In this document: positions 7,074-17,745 of the stretch, in pieces
Layout of the letters: each line of letters opens with the position of its first letter
How positions within the stretch are numbered: position 1 is the first letter of the stretch
Source: Oscillospiraceae bacterium
GTDB lineage: Bacteria; Bacillota; Clostridia; Oscillospirales; Ruminococcaceae
DNA length: 64,000 nucleotides
Assembly: GCA_021203065.1 (NCBI GenBank)
Contig: JAJQBX010000027.1
Coordinates: forward strand, 34,701 to 98,700
Direction: 5' to 3'
Notes under the pieces: model-generated
Databases searched by the model: none
What the model saw: only the letters and a program-made list of their open reading frames with translations
Told to the model about the DNA's origin: nothing
Translations under genes and position numbers: made by a program

Positions 7074-10000
7074 TCAGTCGGTTGTGGGCTGGTTAAGCTC
7101 GCTTGCCGTCTTTGCCGCCGAATCACGGACTACTCCATAGATAGAGTCGTGGATTTCCTCGGCAGTTCTCGTGTCGACGAACTTCGGGGGCTCATACTCC
7201 ACTGCGTCCTCCGGCTCATCGTCAACAATGGGAGCCAACGGAGTTACGTTTATCGGCTTCATCACAGGACGGGCTGAGGGAGCGGGCTTATGGTCAGCTG
7301 TGTGCTCGGCAAACGCTTCGTTGCGGACAACCTGAACGTTATTATAGACCTGCATGCCAGTTCCGGCAGGGAGAAGCTTACCGATGATGACGTTCTCCTT
7401 AAGACCAAGGAGGTGGTCAGACTTGCCCTTGATGGCGGCGTCGGTGAGAGCCCTTGTTGTCTCTTGGAAGGAAGCGGCTGAGAGGAAGCTCTCGGAGCTC
7501 GAGGATGCCTTTGTGATACCCTGAATGACCGCAGAGGTTGTGATGAGTCTTGCATCGGTATCGCCGGCGTCGATCTCCTCCTGAATCTGGGCGTTCATTT
7601 CCTCAACTTCATTTCTGTCTATGAGCGAGCCCGGAAGAAGATAGCTTGATCCCGGATCTTCGACCTTGACCCTACGAAGCATCTGGCGGGTGATGACCTC
7701 GATGTGCTTGTCGTTGACGTCAACACCTTGGAGTCTGTAAACCTTCTGAACCTCGGTGATGATGTAGTTTCTGACCGCCTCGGACCCTTGAATTGCAAGG
7801 ATGTCGGACGGATTCTTTGAGCCGGCAGTAAGAAGATCTCCTGCCTTGACCTCGTCGCCCTCCTTGACCACAATGCGGTAGTCCCAAGGAATTGAGTACT
7901 GCTCAATCTCACCGGTTTCAGTATTCGTGACAACTATTACACGGCTTCTCTTAATCTCGTCGAAGCTGACGACGCCATCCGTCTTCGAAAGGATTGCTGC
8001 GCCCTTCGGCTTTCTCGACTCGAAGAGCTCTTCAACTCTCGGAAGACCCTGAGTGATGTCCTCAGCAGATGCAACACCGCCGGTGTGGAAGGTTCTCATC
8101 GTGAGCTGTGTGCCCGGCTCGCCTATCGACTGTGCGGCGATGATACCGACAGCCTCGCCGACAGAAACGACGGTTGAATGGGCAAGATCCATGCCATAGC
8201 ACTTGGCGCATACGCCACGCTTCGACTTGCAACCAAGTACAGAGCGGATTGCGATTCTGTCTTTACCGACAGAGTTCAGATAATTGATAACTGTTACAGC
8301 ATCGTCGTGGGTCATGAGCTTGTCGCTTGACATCACGACTTCGCCGGTTGCCTCGTTGATAAGATCCTCAACGAGGAATCTTCCCACAAGTCTCTCGTCG
8401 AACGGCTCTATGAGCTCGTTGCCGTTCTTTATCTCGAATACGTCAATTCCCTCGTGAGTTCCGCAGTCGTCCTCAGTAACGATGACGTCCTGAGAAACGT
8501 CGACAAGTCTACGTGTAAGATAACCTGAGTCAGCGGTACGAAGAGCGGTATCGGTAAGACCCTTTCTTGCACCTCTTGAAGAGATGAAGTATTCGAGTAC
8601 TGTAAGACCTTCACGATAGTTGGCTCTTATCGGCATTTCGATTGTTGCACCGGAGGTGTTCGCAATAAGTCCTCTCATACCTGCAAGCTGTCTTATCTGA
8701 GCAAGAGAGCCTCTTGCACCTGAGTCGGACATCATGTAGATGGGGTTATACTTATCCATATTATCCTGCAAAGCGGTGGTTACATCTTCGGTCGCCTGAG
8801 TCCAGATGTCGATGAAGCGTTTTGACTTCTCAGCTCTCGAAATAAGACCACGCTTGTACTGCTTGTCAATCTTGTCAACCCTGCTGTCAGCGTCGGCTAA
8901 GATGTCCTTCTTCTGAGGCGGAATGACGGCGTCGCTTACTGCAACGGTGATACCCGACTTTGTCGAGTACTTATAGCCCATCGCCTTTATGTTGTCGAGC
9001 ATTTCGCTCGTCTTTGTAGTTCCATGCTTGCGGAGGCAGTGGTCGATGATGTCGCCAAGCTGCTTCTTCTTGACGAGGAAGTCAACCTCGAGCCCGAACA
9101 TCTTCTCGGGGTCTTTTCTGTCGACATAGCCAAGGTCCTGAGGGATACTCTCGTTGAAGATAAGTCTTCCGACGGTGGTGTCTATAATCTTTGAGCACTC
9201 CTCGCCGTCGACCATTCGGGTTACTCTGACTTTAATCTTAGCCTGAAGTGACACTATTCCCGCCTGATAAGCCATCATAGCTTCGTTGACATCACGGAAT
9301 ATCTTGCCCTCGCCCATTTCTCCGTCCTTGACAAGCGTCAGGTAATATGAGCCCAAGACCATGTCCTGAGTAGGAACGGTTACCGGCTTGCCGTCTGCGG
9401 GCTTAAGGAGGTTGTTGGCTGCGAGCATCAAAAATCTCGCCTCAGCCTGAGCCTCAACAGAAAGCGGCACGTGAACGGACATCTGGTCGCCGTCGAAGTC
9501 GGCGTTGTATGCTGTACAAGCAAGCGGATGGAGCTTCAAAGCTCTTCCCTCAACCAAGACCGGCTCAAACGCCTGAATACCGAGTCTATGAAGAGTAGGC
9601 GCACGGTTAAGGAGCACCGGGTGACCCTGAATAACGTTTTCAAGAGCGTCCCAGACCTCGTCTGTGCCCTTTTCGACCATCTTACGGGCAGATTTTATGT
9701 TGATCTGCGGGTTGGTGTCGACAAGACGCTTCATTACAAACGGCTTGAAGAGTTCAAGTGCCATCTCCTTAGGAAGTCCGCACTGATACATCTTCAATTC
9801 CGGTCCTACGACGATAACGGAACGTCCCGAGTAGTCAACACGCTTGCCGAGTAGGTTCTGACGGAATCTGCCCTGCTTGCCCTTTAACATATCGGAAAGC
9901 GACTTGAATGCACGGTTGTTAGGACCTGTAACCGGTCTTCCGTGTCTGCCGTTGTCGATAAGTGCGTCAACTGCTTCCTGAAGCATTCTCTTTTCGTTTC

Positions 10001-10844
10001 TTACGATGATGTCAGGAGCATCGAGCTCAAGCATTCTCTTGAGTCTGTTATTACGGTTGATAACTCTTCTGTAGAGGTCGTTTAAGTCACTGGTGGCGTA
10101 TCTTCCGCCATCGAGGGGAACCATAGGACGAAGATCCGGAGGAATAACCGGAACGACGTTCATGATCATCCACTCGGGCTTGTTGCCTGACGTTCTGAAC
10201 GCCTCGACAATCTCGAGCCTCTTGAGTAACTTTATCCTCTTCTGACCCTGAGGAAGATCCTTGAGCTCAGCCTTGAGCTCATTTGAAAGTGCCTCAACGT
10301 CGATCTCACTTAGAAGCTCCTGAATAGCCTCTGCGCCCATCTTGGCGGTGAACTTGTCCTCATAACGCTCCTTGGCGTCCTGATACTCACGCTCGGTAAG
10401 AATCTGCTTCTTGACGAGTCCGGTGTCGCCCGGGTCGGTTACTATATACTTTGTGAAGTAGAGAACTTCCTCGAGTCTCTTTGAGGAGATTTCAAGCATC
10501 TGTCCGATTCTTGACGGAGTTCCCTTGAAGTACCAGATGTGGGAAACGGGAGCAGCAAGCTCGATGTGACCCATACGCTCACGTCTTACTTTGGCTCTTG
10601 TTACCTCGACTCCGCATCTCTCGCATATCTTGCCCTTGAAGCGGATCTTCTTGTACTTTCCGCAGTGGCACTCCCAGTCCTTTGTCGGACCAAAGATTCT
10701 TTCGCAGAAAAGACCGTCTCTTTCAGGCTTCTGCGTGCGGTAGTTGATGGTTTCGGGCTTTGTTACTTCGCCATGCGACCAGCTTCTTATCTGTTCTGGC
10801 GAAGCAAGACCGATTTTTATAGAATCAAATACGTTAAATTCCAA
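7074..10844 (-). CDS. rpoC: DNA-directed RNA polymerase subunit beta'
   Basis: This 1256-residue protein has the zinc site Cys59/Cys61/Cys74/Cys77 ([14 protein letters not shown]), the catalytic NADFDGDQM loop that binds Mg2+, and a second cysteine cluster ([13 protein letters not shown]) in the C-terminal half. It forms the catalytic core of RNA polymerase with RpoB. The start is set at TTG 10844 ([13 protein letters not shown]), because AGAGG lies 9 nt upstream and known RpoC proteins begin (M)xELNxFDSI; upstream in-frame codons do not fit. It follows rpoB by 85 nt. Length is normal for Clostridia. Confidence 0.97.
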   Translation of the reverse strand: MEFNVFDSIKIGLASPEQIRSWSHGEVTKPETINYRTQKPERDGLFCERIFGPTKDWECHCGKYKKIRFKGKICERCGVEVTRAKVRRERMGHIELAAPVSHIWYFKGTPSRIGQMLEISSKRLEEVLYFTKYIVTDPGDTGLVKKQILTEREYQDAKERYEDKFTAKMGAEAIQELLSEIDVEALSNELKAELKDLPQGQKRIKLLKRLEIVEAFRTSGNKPEWMIMNVVPVIPPDLRPMVPLDGGRYATSDLNDLYRRVINRNNRLKRMLELDAPDIIVRNEKRMLQEAVDALIDNGRHGRPVTGPNNRAFKSLSDMLKGKQGRFRQNLLGKRVDYSGRSVIVVGPELKMYQCGLPKEMALELFKPFVMKRLVDTNPQINIKSARKMVEKGTDEVWDALENVIQGHPVLLNRAPTLHRLGIQAFEPVLVEGRALKLHPLACTAYNADFDGDQMSVHVPLSVEAQAEARFLMLAANNLLKPADGKPVTVPTQDMVLGSYYLTLVKDGEMGEGKIFRDVNEAMMAYQAGIVSLQAKIKVRVTRMVDGEECSKIIDTTVGRLIFNESIPQDLGYVDRKDPEKMFGLEVDFLVKKKQLGDIIDHCLRKHGTTKTSEMLDNIKAMGYKYSTKSGITVAVSDAVIPPQKKDILADADSRVDKIDKQYKRGLISRAEKSKRFIDIWTQATEDVTTALQDNMDKYNPIYMMSDSGARGSLAQIRQLAGMRGLIANTSGATIEMPIRANYREGLTVLEYFISSRGARKGLTDTALRTADSGYLTRRLVDVSQDVIVTEDDCGTHEGIDVFEIKNGNELIEPFDERLVGRFLVEDLINEATGEVVMSSDKLMTHDDAVTVINYLNSVGKDRIAIRSVLGCKSKRGVCAKCYGMDLAHSTVVSVGEAVGIIAAQSIGEPGTQLTMRTFHTGGVASAEDITQGLPRVEELFESRKPKGAAILSKTDGVVSFDEIKRSRVIVVTNTETGEIEQYSIPWDYRIVVKEGDEVKAGDLLTAGSKNPSDILAIQGSEAVRNYIITEVQKVYRLQGVDVNDKHIEVITRQMLRRVKVEDPGSSYLLPGSLIDRNEVEEMNAQIQEEIDAGDTDARLITTSAVIQGITKASSSSESFLSAASFQETTRALTDAAIKGKSDHLLGLKENVIIGKLLPAGTGMQVYNNVQVVRNEAFAEHTADHKPAPSARPVMKPINVTPLAPIVDDEPEDAVEYEPPKFVDTRTAEEIHDSIYGVVRDSAAKTASELNQPTTD

Positions 10845-10865
10845 AATGCAAACCCTCTTTACACT

Positions 10866-10923
10866 ATAATACACGGAAATCTAAAGCTTTCCGTGGGGAA
10901 TTCCCGAGAATTCCCCCGTGGCA
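10866..10923 (-). promoter_or_regulatory. hairpin-rich rpoB-rpoC spacer
   Basis: GGGGAATTC and GAATTCCCC form a stem around CGA, enclosed by CCACGG/CCGTGG-type arms. It may be an RNA processing or stabilising structure between the two large cistrons. No promoter is seen. Confidence 0.4.
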
Positions 10924-10929
10924 AAAGCC

Positions 10930-13900
10930 TTAATCTATGATGTCGTCTGAATCAGAGTCCTTGACCGAGAAGCCCTCAAAGCCGCTGTCGTCGTCGAGAT
11001 CGTCGTCCTCGTCCTCGAAGTCGTCGTCATAGTCGCTGTCGACATCGCCGAAGTCGTCGAGCTCGCCGTCAGCTACCTCGCTCATTCCGTAGTCGTCCTC
11101 CGGCTCACTTACCGGCTGAGGAATGATGTCGTTATCGTCCTCGAAGTTCTGCTTGAGGTCAATCTCGTTTCCGTCAGCGTCCATGACTCTCACATCGAGT
11201 GCAAGCGACTGGAGTTCCTTTACAAGAACCTTGAACGATTCGGGGATACCCGACTGAGGAACGTTCTGACCCTTGACTATAGCCTCATAGGTCTTGACTC
11301 TTCCTATCGTGTCGTCCGACTTGACGGTGAGGATTTCCTGAAGAGTATAGGCTGCGCCGTATGCTTCGAGTGCCCAGACTTCCATTTCACCGAATCTCTG
11401 TCCGCCGAACTGCGCCTTACCGCCCAAAGGCTGCTGTGTTACCAGCGAGTAAGGTCCTACAGAACGTGCATGGATCTTATCGTCAACGAGGTGGTGGAGC
11501 TTGAGGTAGTACATTATTCCGACGGTTACACGGTTGTCAAAGGGCTCACCGGTTCTGCCGTCATAGAGGGTTGTCTTTCCGTCCTCCGCCATTCCCGCAA
11601 GCTTGAAGCACTCACGGATGTCCTCTTCGTGTGCGCCGTCAAATACCGGCGTCATAACCTTCCAGCCAAGCTTCTTGGCAGCCATTCCAAGATGGACCTC
11701 CAAGACCTGACCGATATTCATTCTTGAGGGAACGCCAAGGGGATTAAGAACTATGTCAAGAGGCGTTCCGTCTTCAAGGAACGGCATATCCTCCTGAGAA
11801 AGGATTCTCGAAACAACGCCCTTGTTGCCGTGTCTGCCTGCCATCTTGTCGCCGACGGAGATCTTTCTCTTCTGAGCGATGTAGCAGCGCACCAGCATGT
11901 TTACTCCGGGCGAAAGCTCGTCGCAGTTCTCAGGCGTAAATACCTTGACATCGATGATGATGCCCGATTCGCCGTGAGGAACTCTTAGCGAATTGTCCCT
12001 TACTTCTCTTGCCTTTTCGCCGAAGATGGCTCTGAGGAGTCTTTCCTCAGCGGTGAGCTCAGTTTCGCCCTTAGGAGTAACCTTACCGACGAGAATGTCG
12101 CCGGACCTTACTTCTGCGCCGATTCTGATGATGCCGTTTTCGTCGAGGTCCTTAAGAGCGTCTTCGCCGACACCGGGGATGTCCTTTGTGATCTCTTCCG
12201 GTCCGAGCTTTGTTTCACGGCACTCGAGCTCGTATTCTTCGATGTGGATTGATGTATATGTGTCGTTTCTGACAAGTTTTTCGTTCAGAAGAACAGCGTC
12301 CTCGTAGTTATAGCCCTCCCATGTCATGAAGCCGATGAGGGCGTTCTTACCTAAGGAAATTTCTCCGTTGCTGGTTGCAGGACCGTCGCCTATAACCTGA
12401 TGAGCGTCGATTCTCTCGCCCTTTTCAACGATGGGTCTTTGGTTGGTGCAGGTTCCTGAGTTACTTCTCTTGAACTTAGTAAGCGGATAGGTGTGAAGCT
12501 CTCCGCTGTCCTCTCTTACGACAATTTCGCTTGCGTCAACTCTTTCGACAACGCCGGCTTTGTCGCTTACAACAGCAACACCCGAGTCAAGGCAAGCCTT
12601 ATACTCCATACCTGTTCCCACTATCGGGTTCTCGGTGGTGAGAAGCGGAACTGCCTGACGCTGCATGTTTGCGCCCATCAGAGCACGGTTAGCGTCGTCG
12701 TTCTCAAGGAACGGAATCATGGCTGTCGCAACAGATACGACCATCTTCGGAGAAACGTCCATGAAGTCGATATTCTCACGGTCGATTTCCATGATCTGAT
12801 CACGGTATCTGCCGTTGACCTTAGCCTTGGCAAATTTGTTGTCCTCTGTCAGGGGTTCGTTCGCCTGAGCTATCATGTAGTTATCCTCGACGTCGGCGGT
12901 CATATAGACAACCTCGTCGGTTACGACTCCCGTAGCCTTGTCAACCTTGCGGTAAGGTGCTTCAATAAAGCCGTATTCGTTTATCTTTGCATAGGATGCA
13001 AGATAGGATATAAGTCCGATGTTCGGTCCTTCAGGGGTCTCGATCGGGCACATTCTGCCGTAGTGGGTGTAGTGAACGTCACGTACTTCAAAGCCTGCTC
13101 TGTCTCTTGAAAGACCGCCGGGACCCAAGGCTGAGAGTCTTCTCTTATGGGTGAGTTCAGCAAGCGGGTTCGACTGATCCATGAACTGGGAAAGAGGAGA
13201 TGATCCGAAGAACTCTCTTATCGCCGCAGTGATGGGGCGGATGTTTATAAGAGCTGTAGGCGTTACAGTTTCGATGTCCTGAGACTGGATGTTCATTCTC
13301 TCACGGATGACTCTCTCCATTCTCGCCATACCGATTCTGAACTGGTTCTGGAGGAGCTCTCCAACGCAGCGGATTCTTCTGTTGTCGAGGCGGTCGATGT
13401 CGTCGACATTTCCGACGCCCTCACAGAGATTAAGGAAGTAGCTTATCGATGCCCAGATGTCCTCGATGGTGATGTGCATGGGTATCAGCTCTTCACGGCG
13501 GGACTTTATCTGATCAATAAGCTCGTCGTGGCTCGAAGCCTGCTCCAAGATTTCCTTTAAGACTGTGAACGAAACCTTTTCGTTGATGCCAAAGGGCTTG
13601 GCGTCAAAGTCGATATAATCGTCGATATTGACCATGCCGTTGCCGATAACCTTGACCTCGACATGCTCGATCTTATGGGTGACATCGCCGTTTGCGTCGG
13701 TTATCATTTCCCTTTTCTCGACGTCGATATAGACTTCCTTAGCACCGCTCTGCTCGATCTTGGCTGCCAGTTCATTTGTCACCAGCTCTCCTGCATCAGC
13801 GAGGATTTCGCCGGTGAGAGGAGCGACAACCGGTCTTGCAAGCGAGTAGCCGGTGATTCTCGAAGCGACGCCGAGCTTCTTATTATACTTATAGCGACCG

Positions 13901-14718
13901 AATCTGCAAAGGTCGTATCTTCTTGCGTCGAAGAAGAGGTTATTTATGTGAGTGATAGCTGTGTCGACCGTCGGAGGCTCGCCCGGGCGAAGTCTGCGGT
14001 AGACTTCAAGAAGACCCTCCTCGGTGTTGTTTGTGGAGTCCTTCTGGAGCATTGTTTCGGAAAGACGGGGGTCGTTGTTGAAGAATTCGTCAATTTCCTG
14101 ATTTGTGCCGATGCCCAAGGCTCTTATGAAGGTGGTGATCGGAATTTTTCTGTTCTTGTCGATTCTTACATAGACGACGTCGTTTGAGTCCATCTCATAC
14201 TCGAGCCATGCGCCTCTGTTCGGGATGACTGTTGAGCTGAAGAGGTCCTTTCCGACCTTGTCCTTCTCGACTGCATAGTAAACGCCCGGAGAACGGACCA
14301 GCTGAGAAACTACAACTCTTTCCGCACCGTTGATGATGAACGTGCCAGACGGAGTCATTAGCGGGAAATCGCCCATGTAGATTTCACTGTCCTTGATTTC
14401 GCCGGTTTCGAGATTATGGAGTCTCGCAGTTACACGAAGCGGTGCTGAATAGGTGGTGTCCCTCTCCTTGCACTCCGCAATAGTGTATTTCGGCTCTTTG
14501 TCGAGCCTGTAGTCAACAAAGCTCAGCTCGAGCGTTTCGTTGTAGTCCTTGATAGCGGCTGTGTCTCTGAAAACCTCCCGAAGACCATCTTCCATAAACC
14601 ACTTGTAGGAGGTCTTCTGAATGTCGATAAGATTCGGCATTTCGAGTACTTCATCGATCTTCGCAAAGCTCTTTCTGACAACGTGCTTGCCAAGCTGAAC
14701 GTCCTTGACATTGACCAT
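10930..14718 (-). CDS. rpoB: DNA-directed RNA polymerase subunit beta
   Basis: The 1262-residue protein has the beta-subunit landmarks: the rifampicin region ([27 protein letters not shown]), [15 protein letters not shown], and the C-terminal [19 protein letters not shown]. The start is ATG 14718, with AGGAG 10 nt upstream; about 45 further in-frame residues above it are unrelated to the family. The last 70 or so residues form a very acidic Asp/Glu-rich tail (for example [20 protein letters not shown]). The gene has its own consensus promoter and a roughly 230-nt leader containing a terminator-like hairpin. No rplK/A/J/L genes are upstream, unlike many bacteria. Confidence 0.97.
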   Translation of the reverse strand: MVNVKDVQLGKHVVRKSFAKIDEVLEMPNLIDIQKTSYKWFMEDGLREVFRDTAAIKDYNETLELSFVDYRLDKEPKYTIAECKERDTTYSAPLRVTARLHNLETGEIKDSEIYMGDFPLMTPSGTFIINGAERVVVSQLVRSPGVYYAVEKDKVGKDLFSSTVIPNRGAWLEYEMDSNDVVYVRIDKNRKIPITTFIRALGIGTNQEIDEFFNNDPRLSETMLQKDSTNNTEEGLLEVYRRLRPGEPPTVDTAITHINNLFFDARRYDLCRFGRYKYNKKLGVASRITGYSLARPVVAPLTGEILADAGELVTNELAAKIEQSGAKEVYIDVEKREMITDANGDVTHKIEHVEVKVIGNGMVNIDDYIDFDAKPFGINEKVSFTVLKEILEQASSHDELIDQIKSRREELIPMHITIEDIWASISYFLNLCEGVGNVDDIDRLDNRRIRCVGELLQNQFRIGMARMERVIRERMNIQSQDIETVTPTALINIRPITAAIREFFGSSPLSQFMDQSNPLAELTHKRRLSALGPGGLSRDRAGFEVRDVHYTHYGRMCPIETPEGPNIGLISYLASYAKINEYGFIEAPYRKVDKATGVVTDEVVYMTADVEDNYMIAQANEPLTEDNKFAKAKVNGRYRDQIMEIDRENIDFMDVSPKMVVSVATAMIPFLENDDANRALMGANMQRQAVPLLTTENPIVGTGMEYKACLDSGVAVVSDKAGVVERVDASEIVVREDSGELHTYPLTKFKRSNSGTCTNQRPIVEKGERIDAHQVIGDGPATSNGEISLGKNALIGFMTWEGYNYEDAVLLNEKLVRNDTYTSIHIEEYELECRETKLGPEEITKDIPGVGEDALKDLDENGIIRIGAEVRSGDILVGKVTPKGETELTAEERLLRAIFGEKAREVRDNSLRVPHGESGIIIDVKVFTPENCDELSPGVNMLVRCYIAQKRKISVGDKMAGRHGNKGVVSRILSQEDMPFLEDGTPLDIVLNPLGVPSRMNIGQVLEVHLGMAAKKLGWKVMTPVFDGAHEEDIRECFKLAGMAEDGKTTLYDGRTGEPFDNRVTVGIMYYLKLHHLVDDKIHARSVGPYSLVTQQPLGGKAQFGGQRFGEMEVWALEAYGAAYTLQEILTVKSDDTIGRVKTYEAIVKGQNVPQSGIPESFKVLVKELQSLALDVRVMDADGNEIDLKQNFEDDNDIIPQPVSEPEDDYGMSEVADGELDDFGDVDSDYDDDFEDEDDDLDDDSGFEGFSVKDSDSDDIID

Positions 14719-14885
14719 TAGCTTATCACTCCTTGAAAAGTACTTGTACTGTGTTTGCGCTGACAGACTTAAAAAGCCGCCCTTTCCACCCAAAATCAAT
14801 TCTGAAAACCGCATTTTTGTGCCATTCACATGCGTTTTATGCAGTTTGCACAAGCCCTCAGCCGATTTTCAGCAAAAGTTCGTGA

Positions 14886-14914
14886 AAAAATTACGCCCAT
14901 TTTGGGGCTTATTA
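14886..14914 (-). promoter_or_regulatory. terminator-like hairpin in the rpoB leader
   Basis: On the minus strand GCCCCAAAATGGGC is followed by GTAATTTTTTC. An alternative pairing of GACGCC with GGCGT overlaps it. This looks like an attenuator, but no ligand or leader peptide is evident. Confidence 0.45.
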
Positions 14915-14953
14915 TAAAAAGGCGTCTTTTTAGCCATTATGAATCAGTATCAT

Positions 14954-14982
14954 AGTATACACTAATTGGAAGCACTTGTCAA
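14954..14982 (-). promoter_or_regulatory. rpoBC promoter
   Basis: Minus-strand TTGACA (14977-14982), a 17-nt spacer and TATACT (14954-14959). Confidence 0.8.
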
Positions 14983-15031
14983 GCCTTTTTCGAAAATTTT
15001 TCAGACTTTTTTGGGGAATAAAAAAAGACTG

Positions 15032-15060
15032 TTGACAAAACAGCCGGGGTGGGGTATAAT
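15032..15060 (+). promoter_or_regulatory. promoter of the antisense RNA, cassette 2
   Basis: TTGACA (15032-15037), a 17-nt spacer and TATAAT (15055-15060). The spacer begins AAACAGCCGGGGTGG, very like the cassette 1 spacer AAGCAGCCGGGATGG. Confidence 0.85.
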
Positions 15061-15066
15061 AAGGGT

Positions 15067-15206
15067 GGTAAGAGAAGAAGCAACGGACTTCGTCCGTGAC
15101 TTCGCCTGAACTGGCATTCAGGCAATGGTTTCTCTTCCCAACAAACTAGTTATCGAAAAAAGTTGCCATGCCTGACTTAAGAGAGTCAGGTGTGGTTATT
15201 TCTTTT
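15067..15206 (+). ncRNA. predicted antisense RNA (antitoxin-like), cassette 2
   Basis: It runs from 7 nt after the -10 to the stem CCTGACT (15171-15177)/AGTCAGG (15184-15190), extended by CCA/TGG, then TTATTTCTTTT. The U-tract is again antisense to the peptide's final lysine codons and stop. It holds a hairpin CTGAACTGGCATTCAG and the block GGTTTCTCTTCCC (15127-15139), which resembles the peptide leader GGTTTGCTCTTTCC. Read on the minus strand the same stem is followed by CAACTTTTTT, so it also ends the peptide mRNA. Confidence 0.72.
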
Positions 15207-15288
15207 GGTTACTACCAACAGTGTAACCAATAGAGAAAGCGGTCAACAGCAATGCTATGACTTCCAATACGATGGACAAGATCTCCAT
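15196..15288 (-). CDS. 30-residue hydrophobic peptide, putative type I toxin (cassette 2)
   Basis: The peptide begins MEILSIVLEVIALLLTAFSI and ends SNQKK: one membrane helix and a basic tail, as in small holin-like type I toxins. A perfect AGGAGG (15297-15302) lies 8 nt upstream and can be covered by CCTC-gtga-GAGG. It has its own consensus promoter and an opposed antisense RNA over its 3' end. The locus sits in the rpoB-lipoprotein spacer. Similarity to cassette 1 covers promoters, leader and the KK end more than the peptide core. Confidence 0.75.
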   Translation of the reverse strand: MEILSIVLEVIALLLTAFSIGYTVGSNQKK

Positions 15289-15339
15289 TAGCGTCACCTC
15301 CTCTCACGAGGAAAGAGCAAACCGCCTCTCACCGCCACT

Positions 15340-15368
15340 ATTATAACACACGTTCCTACAGCTGTCAA
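15340..15368 (-). promoter_or_regulatory. promoter of the peptide gene, cassette 2
   Basis: Minus-strand TTGACA (15363-15368), a 17-nt spacer and TATAAT (15340-15345). The transcript begins GGCGGTGAGAGG. Confidence 0.85.
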
Positions 15369-15390
15369 CAGAATTATTCGAAAGTGAATG

Positions 15391-15422
15391 AAAAAGCCAC
15401 CCTGAGAGCTCGGGGTGGCTTT
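15391..15422 (-). terminator. terminator of the YD-repeat lipoprotein gene
   Basis: AAAGCCACCC pairs with GGGTGGCTTT and is followed by T-rich sequence on the minus strand. Confidence 0.75.
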
Positions 15423-15429
15423 GATTATA

Positions 15430-16641
15430 TCAGTTAATGCGGGTCAGATACATAATGTGATCCAGTATTCCATCAGAATCATATGCTGTAATCTTTTCAC
15501 CAGTAACGTTGCCATCAGAATCATATTCATATTCATGTTCATATGAATACCTCGACTCGTATGCCATTATGGCACTTCCGTTTAAATCGTACTCATACTC
15601 CTCCCACGAACTGACACTGCCATCTTCATTATAACATACTTCCTTGACTAAATTCCCGCTTGTATCGTATTCGTATTCATACCAACATTCTACATTTCCA
15701 TCAGAATCATACTCGGTCCACTTTGTCTCATTTCCATCTGAATCGTATTCAGACTCACACCAATAATCAACGCTCCCGTCTGAGTTGCAGTAAACAATCT
15801 TTATCTGATTTCCGTATGCATCATATTCGTATTCTTTCCAGTCATCAACGCCGCCATCAGCATAGTTTACGACGCTCTTTATCACATTGCCGGCTGAATC
15901 ATATCCATACTCATACCAGCAATAAACACTTCCATCATAGTAATATGTCCTCTTTATCACATTGCCATCTGAATCGTATTCAGATTCATTTATAGTCTGA
16001 GAACTGCCATCAGAATCATATCTGGTCTGTTTTGTCTCATTGCCTCTGGAATCGTATTCAAATCTGTATTCATACCACCACTCAACGTCTCCGTCCGAAT
16101 TGTAACTTGTAAACTTTACGTTATTACCATCTGAGTCATACTCATATTCATACCATCCGCCTGAGTCAAACCATCCGCTATAATCATACGAATAGTAAGT
16201 ATACTTTGTCACGTTACCGTTTGAGTCATACTCGTATTCCTCCCCATAAACGTCTCCGTCTTCATAATATTGGACACGCTTTGTTTCGTTGCCATACGGG
16301 TCATATTCTATCTCATATACGTCACCGTCTGTATAGTAACCCATAATCTTTGCATAAGTGCCATTGGAATAATATTCAATTTCATACTGAGAATACAGAC
16401 TCCCATCTGAGCTGTATTCCTCCATAACAGTCATCCGAAGAATCGGCTCAGTTTCAGCTTCATCTGCCTCTGGCTCTTCATCCTCCAATGTGGATTCTTC
16501 TTTTGTCTCGTTTTCCTTCTGCTCTTCTTGCGTTGTTTCCTCGCCGTATAGAGACTCGGAGAGCTTTTCGATGTGTCCACATGCCGTGAAAGCGGTCATC
16601 GTAACCGCAATCGCCAATAAAACAACTAATAGCTTTTTCAT
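15430..16641 (-). CDS. lipoprotein of tandem YD-like repeats
   Basis: The 403-residue protein has a lipoprotein signal (FTACGH, Cys21) and an acidic Glu-rich linker (about residues 35-65). About a dozen tandem repeats of 24-25 residues follow, built on YxxDGxVxxWYEYEYDSxGNxxK. The pattern Y-D-x-x-G-N is that of RHS/YD repeats, which form beta shells in larger secreted proteins. Here the repeats make up nearly the whole protein, so a surface binding or spacer role is a guess. It has its own promoter (16667-16695) and terminator. The repeats are near-identical at DNA level in places, so copy number may vary. Confidence 0.8.
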   Translation of the reverse strand: MKKLLVVLLAIAVTMTAFTACGHIEKLSESLYGEETTQEEQKENETKEESTLEDEEPEADEAETEPILRMTVMEEYSSDGSLYSQYEIEYYSNGTYAKIMGYYTDGDVYEIEYDPYGNETKRVQYYEDGDVYGEEYEYDSNGNVTKYTYYSYDYSGWFDSGGWYEYEYDSDGNNVKFTSYNSDGDVEWWYEYRFEYDSRGNETKQTRYDSDGSSQTINESEYDSDGNVIKRTYYYDGSVYCWYEYGYDSAGNVIKSVVNYADGGVDDWKEYEYDAYGNQIKIVYCNSDGSVDYWCESEYDSDGNETKWTEYDSDGNVECWYEYEYDTSGNLVKEVCYNEDGSVSSWEEYEYDLNGSAIMAYESRYSYEHEYEYDSDGNVTGEKITAYDSDGILDHIMYLTRIN

Positions 16642-16666
16642 TTTTGAAATCCTCCTTTACATGCAA

Positions 16667-16695
16667 ATTCTAACATGATTTCAGCCTGATGTCAA
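16667..16695 (-). promoter_or_regulatory. promoter of the YD-repeat lipoprotein gene
   Basis: Minus-strand TTGACA (16690-16695), a 17-nt spacer and TAGAAT (16667-16672). Confidence 0.7.
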
Positions 16696-16812
16696 TCAAA
16701 AATCGAAACATTCAAGGGCTTTTCTGAAAAATTTTCCACCTCCCTGCAATAATCCACCTCCCCAATGTGTATTACATATAGAAACCCCAATTTCAAGAAA
16801 GGCGTGAACACT

Positions 16813-17745
16813 ATGAAAAGAACACTGATTATTATCCTCACTCTGGCTCTGGCGGCGATGACGCTTTGCGGGTGCGGGGCGAGCTATGCTGCCGACTCGG
16901 CTACGAGCGAAGCTGGCTCGTATTACGACTCCGATTTCGGTTGGTATGAGGATTATGATGTCGAGGAGGCTGTTGTCGAAGCCGCCGAATCCTCCTCCAG
17001 TTCCGTCTATGATGATTCGGATGTGGAGTCGTCCTCCCGGAAGCTCATAAAAAATCGCACGATGGACGTGCAGACGGTGGAGTATGACCAGTTTATTTCC
17101 GACCTCAAGACCTATGTCAGCTCTTTCGGCGGATATATCGAGAGCTCCTCCGAGTCGGGGAACTCCTACTACTCAAGCTCTCTTCGCTACTCCGATTTCA
17201 CAATCAGAATTCCTGCTGACTACTACGACGAGTTCGCCGAGGCTGTCGGCAGCATGGCGACGGTGACATATAGCTACGAGTACGTGAACGACGTCACCTC
17301 GACCTATGTCGACATCGAAGCGAGGCTCACGGCACTCGAAGCGGAGCGTGACAGCTTCCTCCAGCTTATGGAAAAAGCCGAGACTGTCGAGGAAATCCTC
17401 CAGATTCAGAGCTATTTAACAGATGTCAACTACGAAATCGAGTCGTACACCGCCAGACTTAACACCTATGACGACCAGATTTCCTACAGCACTTTTTATA
17501 TCTACGTAAGCGAAGTGAGACGCATTTCAACAGAATCGAGCAACCCGACAGTTTTTGAGAGGATTAAGTCAAATCTAAGTGACAACTTCTACGACATCGG
17601 CGAGGGCTTCAAGGATGCGTTTGTCTGGATTGTCAGTGCGATCCCGTATATCATCCTCGTCGCCGTGCCTGTTATAATCGTTGTGATTATTGTGAGGACG
17701 GCGGTGAAGAGGTCGAGGAAGAAAAAGCAAGAAACAGAGGAATAA
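16813..17745 (+). CDS. DUF4349 domain lipoprotein
   Basis: The 310-residue protein has a lipoprotein signal (LCGCGA, Cys20), a Ser/Asp/Glu-rich linker, then the DUF4349 core (RKLIKNRTMDVQT onward). A coiled-coil stretch comes next (LEAERDSFLQLMEKAETVEEILQIQ), and the C-terminus has a membrane helix (about 276-300) followed by a basic tail. DUF4349 proteins are predicted envelope proteins of unknown function. ATG 16813 is preferred over the upstream in-frame start because the lipoprotein signal begins there and GAAAGGCG precedes it. Dispersed repeat copy 2 starts right at its stop codon. Confidence 0.85.
   Translation: MKRTLIIILTLALAAMTLCGCGASYAADSATSEAGSYYDSDFGWYEDYDVEEAVVEAAESSSSSVYDDSDVESSSRKLIKNRTMDVQTVEYDQFISDLKTYVSSFGGYIESSSESGNSYYSSSLRYSDFTIRIPADYYDEFAEAVGSMATVTYSYEYVNDVTSTYVDIEARLTALEAERDSFLQLMEKAETVEEILQIQSYLTDVNYEIESYTARLNTYDDQISYSTFYIYVSEVRRISTESSNPTVFERIKSNLSDNFYDIGEGFKDAFVWIVSAIPYIILVAVPVIIVVIIVRTAVKRSRKKKQETEE

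Noticed and set aside
12493..13110. 205-codon open frame inside rpoB, opposite strand
   Set aside because: Typical shadow frame in a conserved GC-biased gene; no ribosome site.
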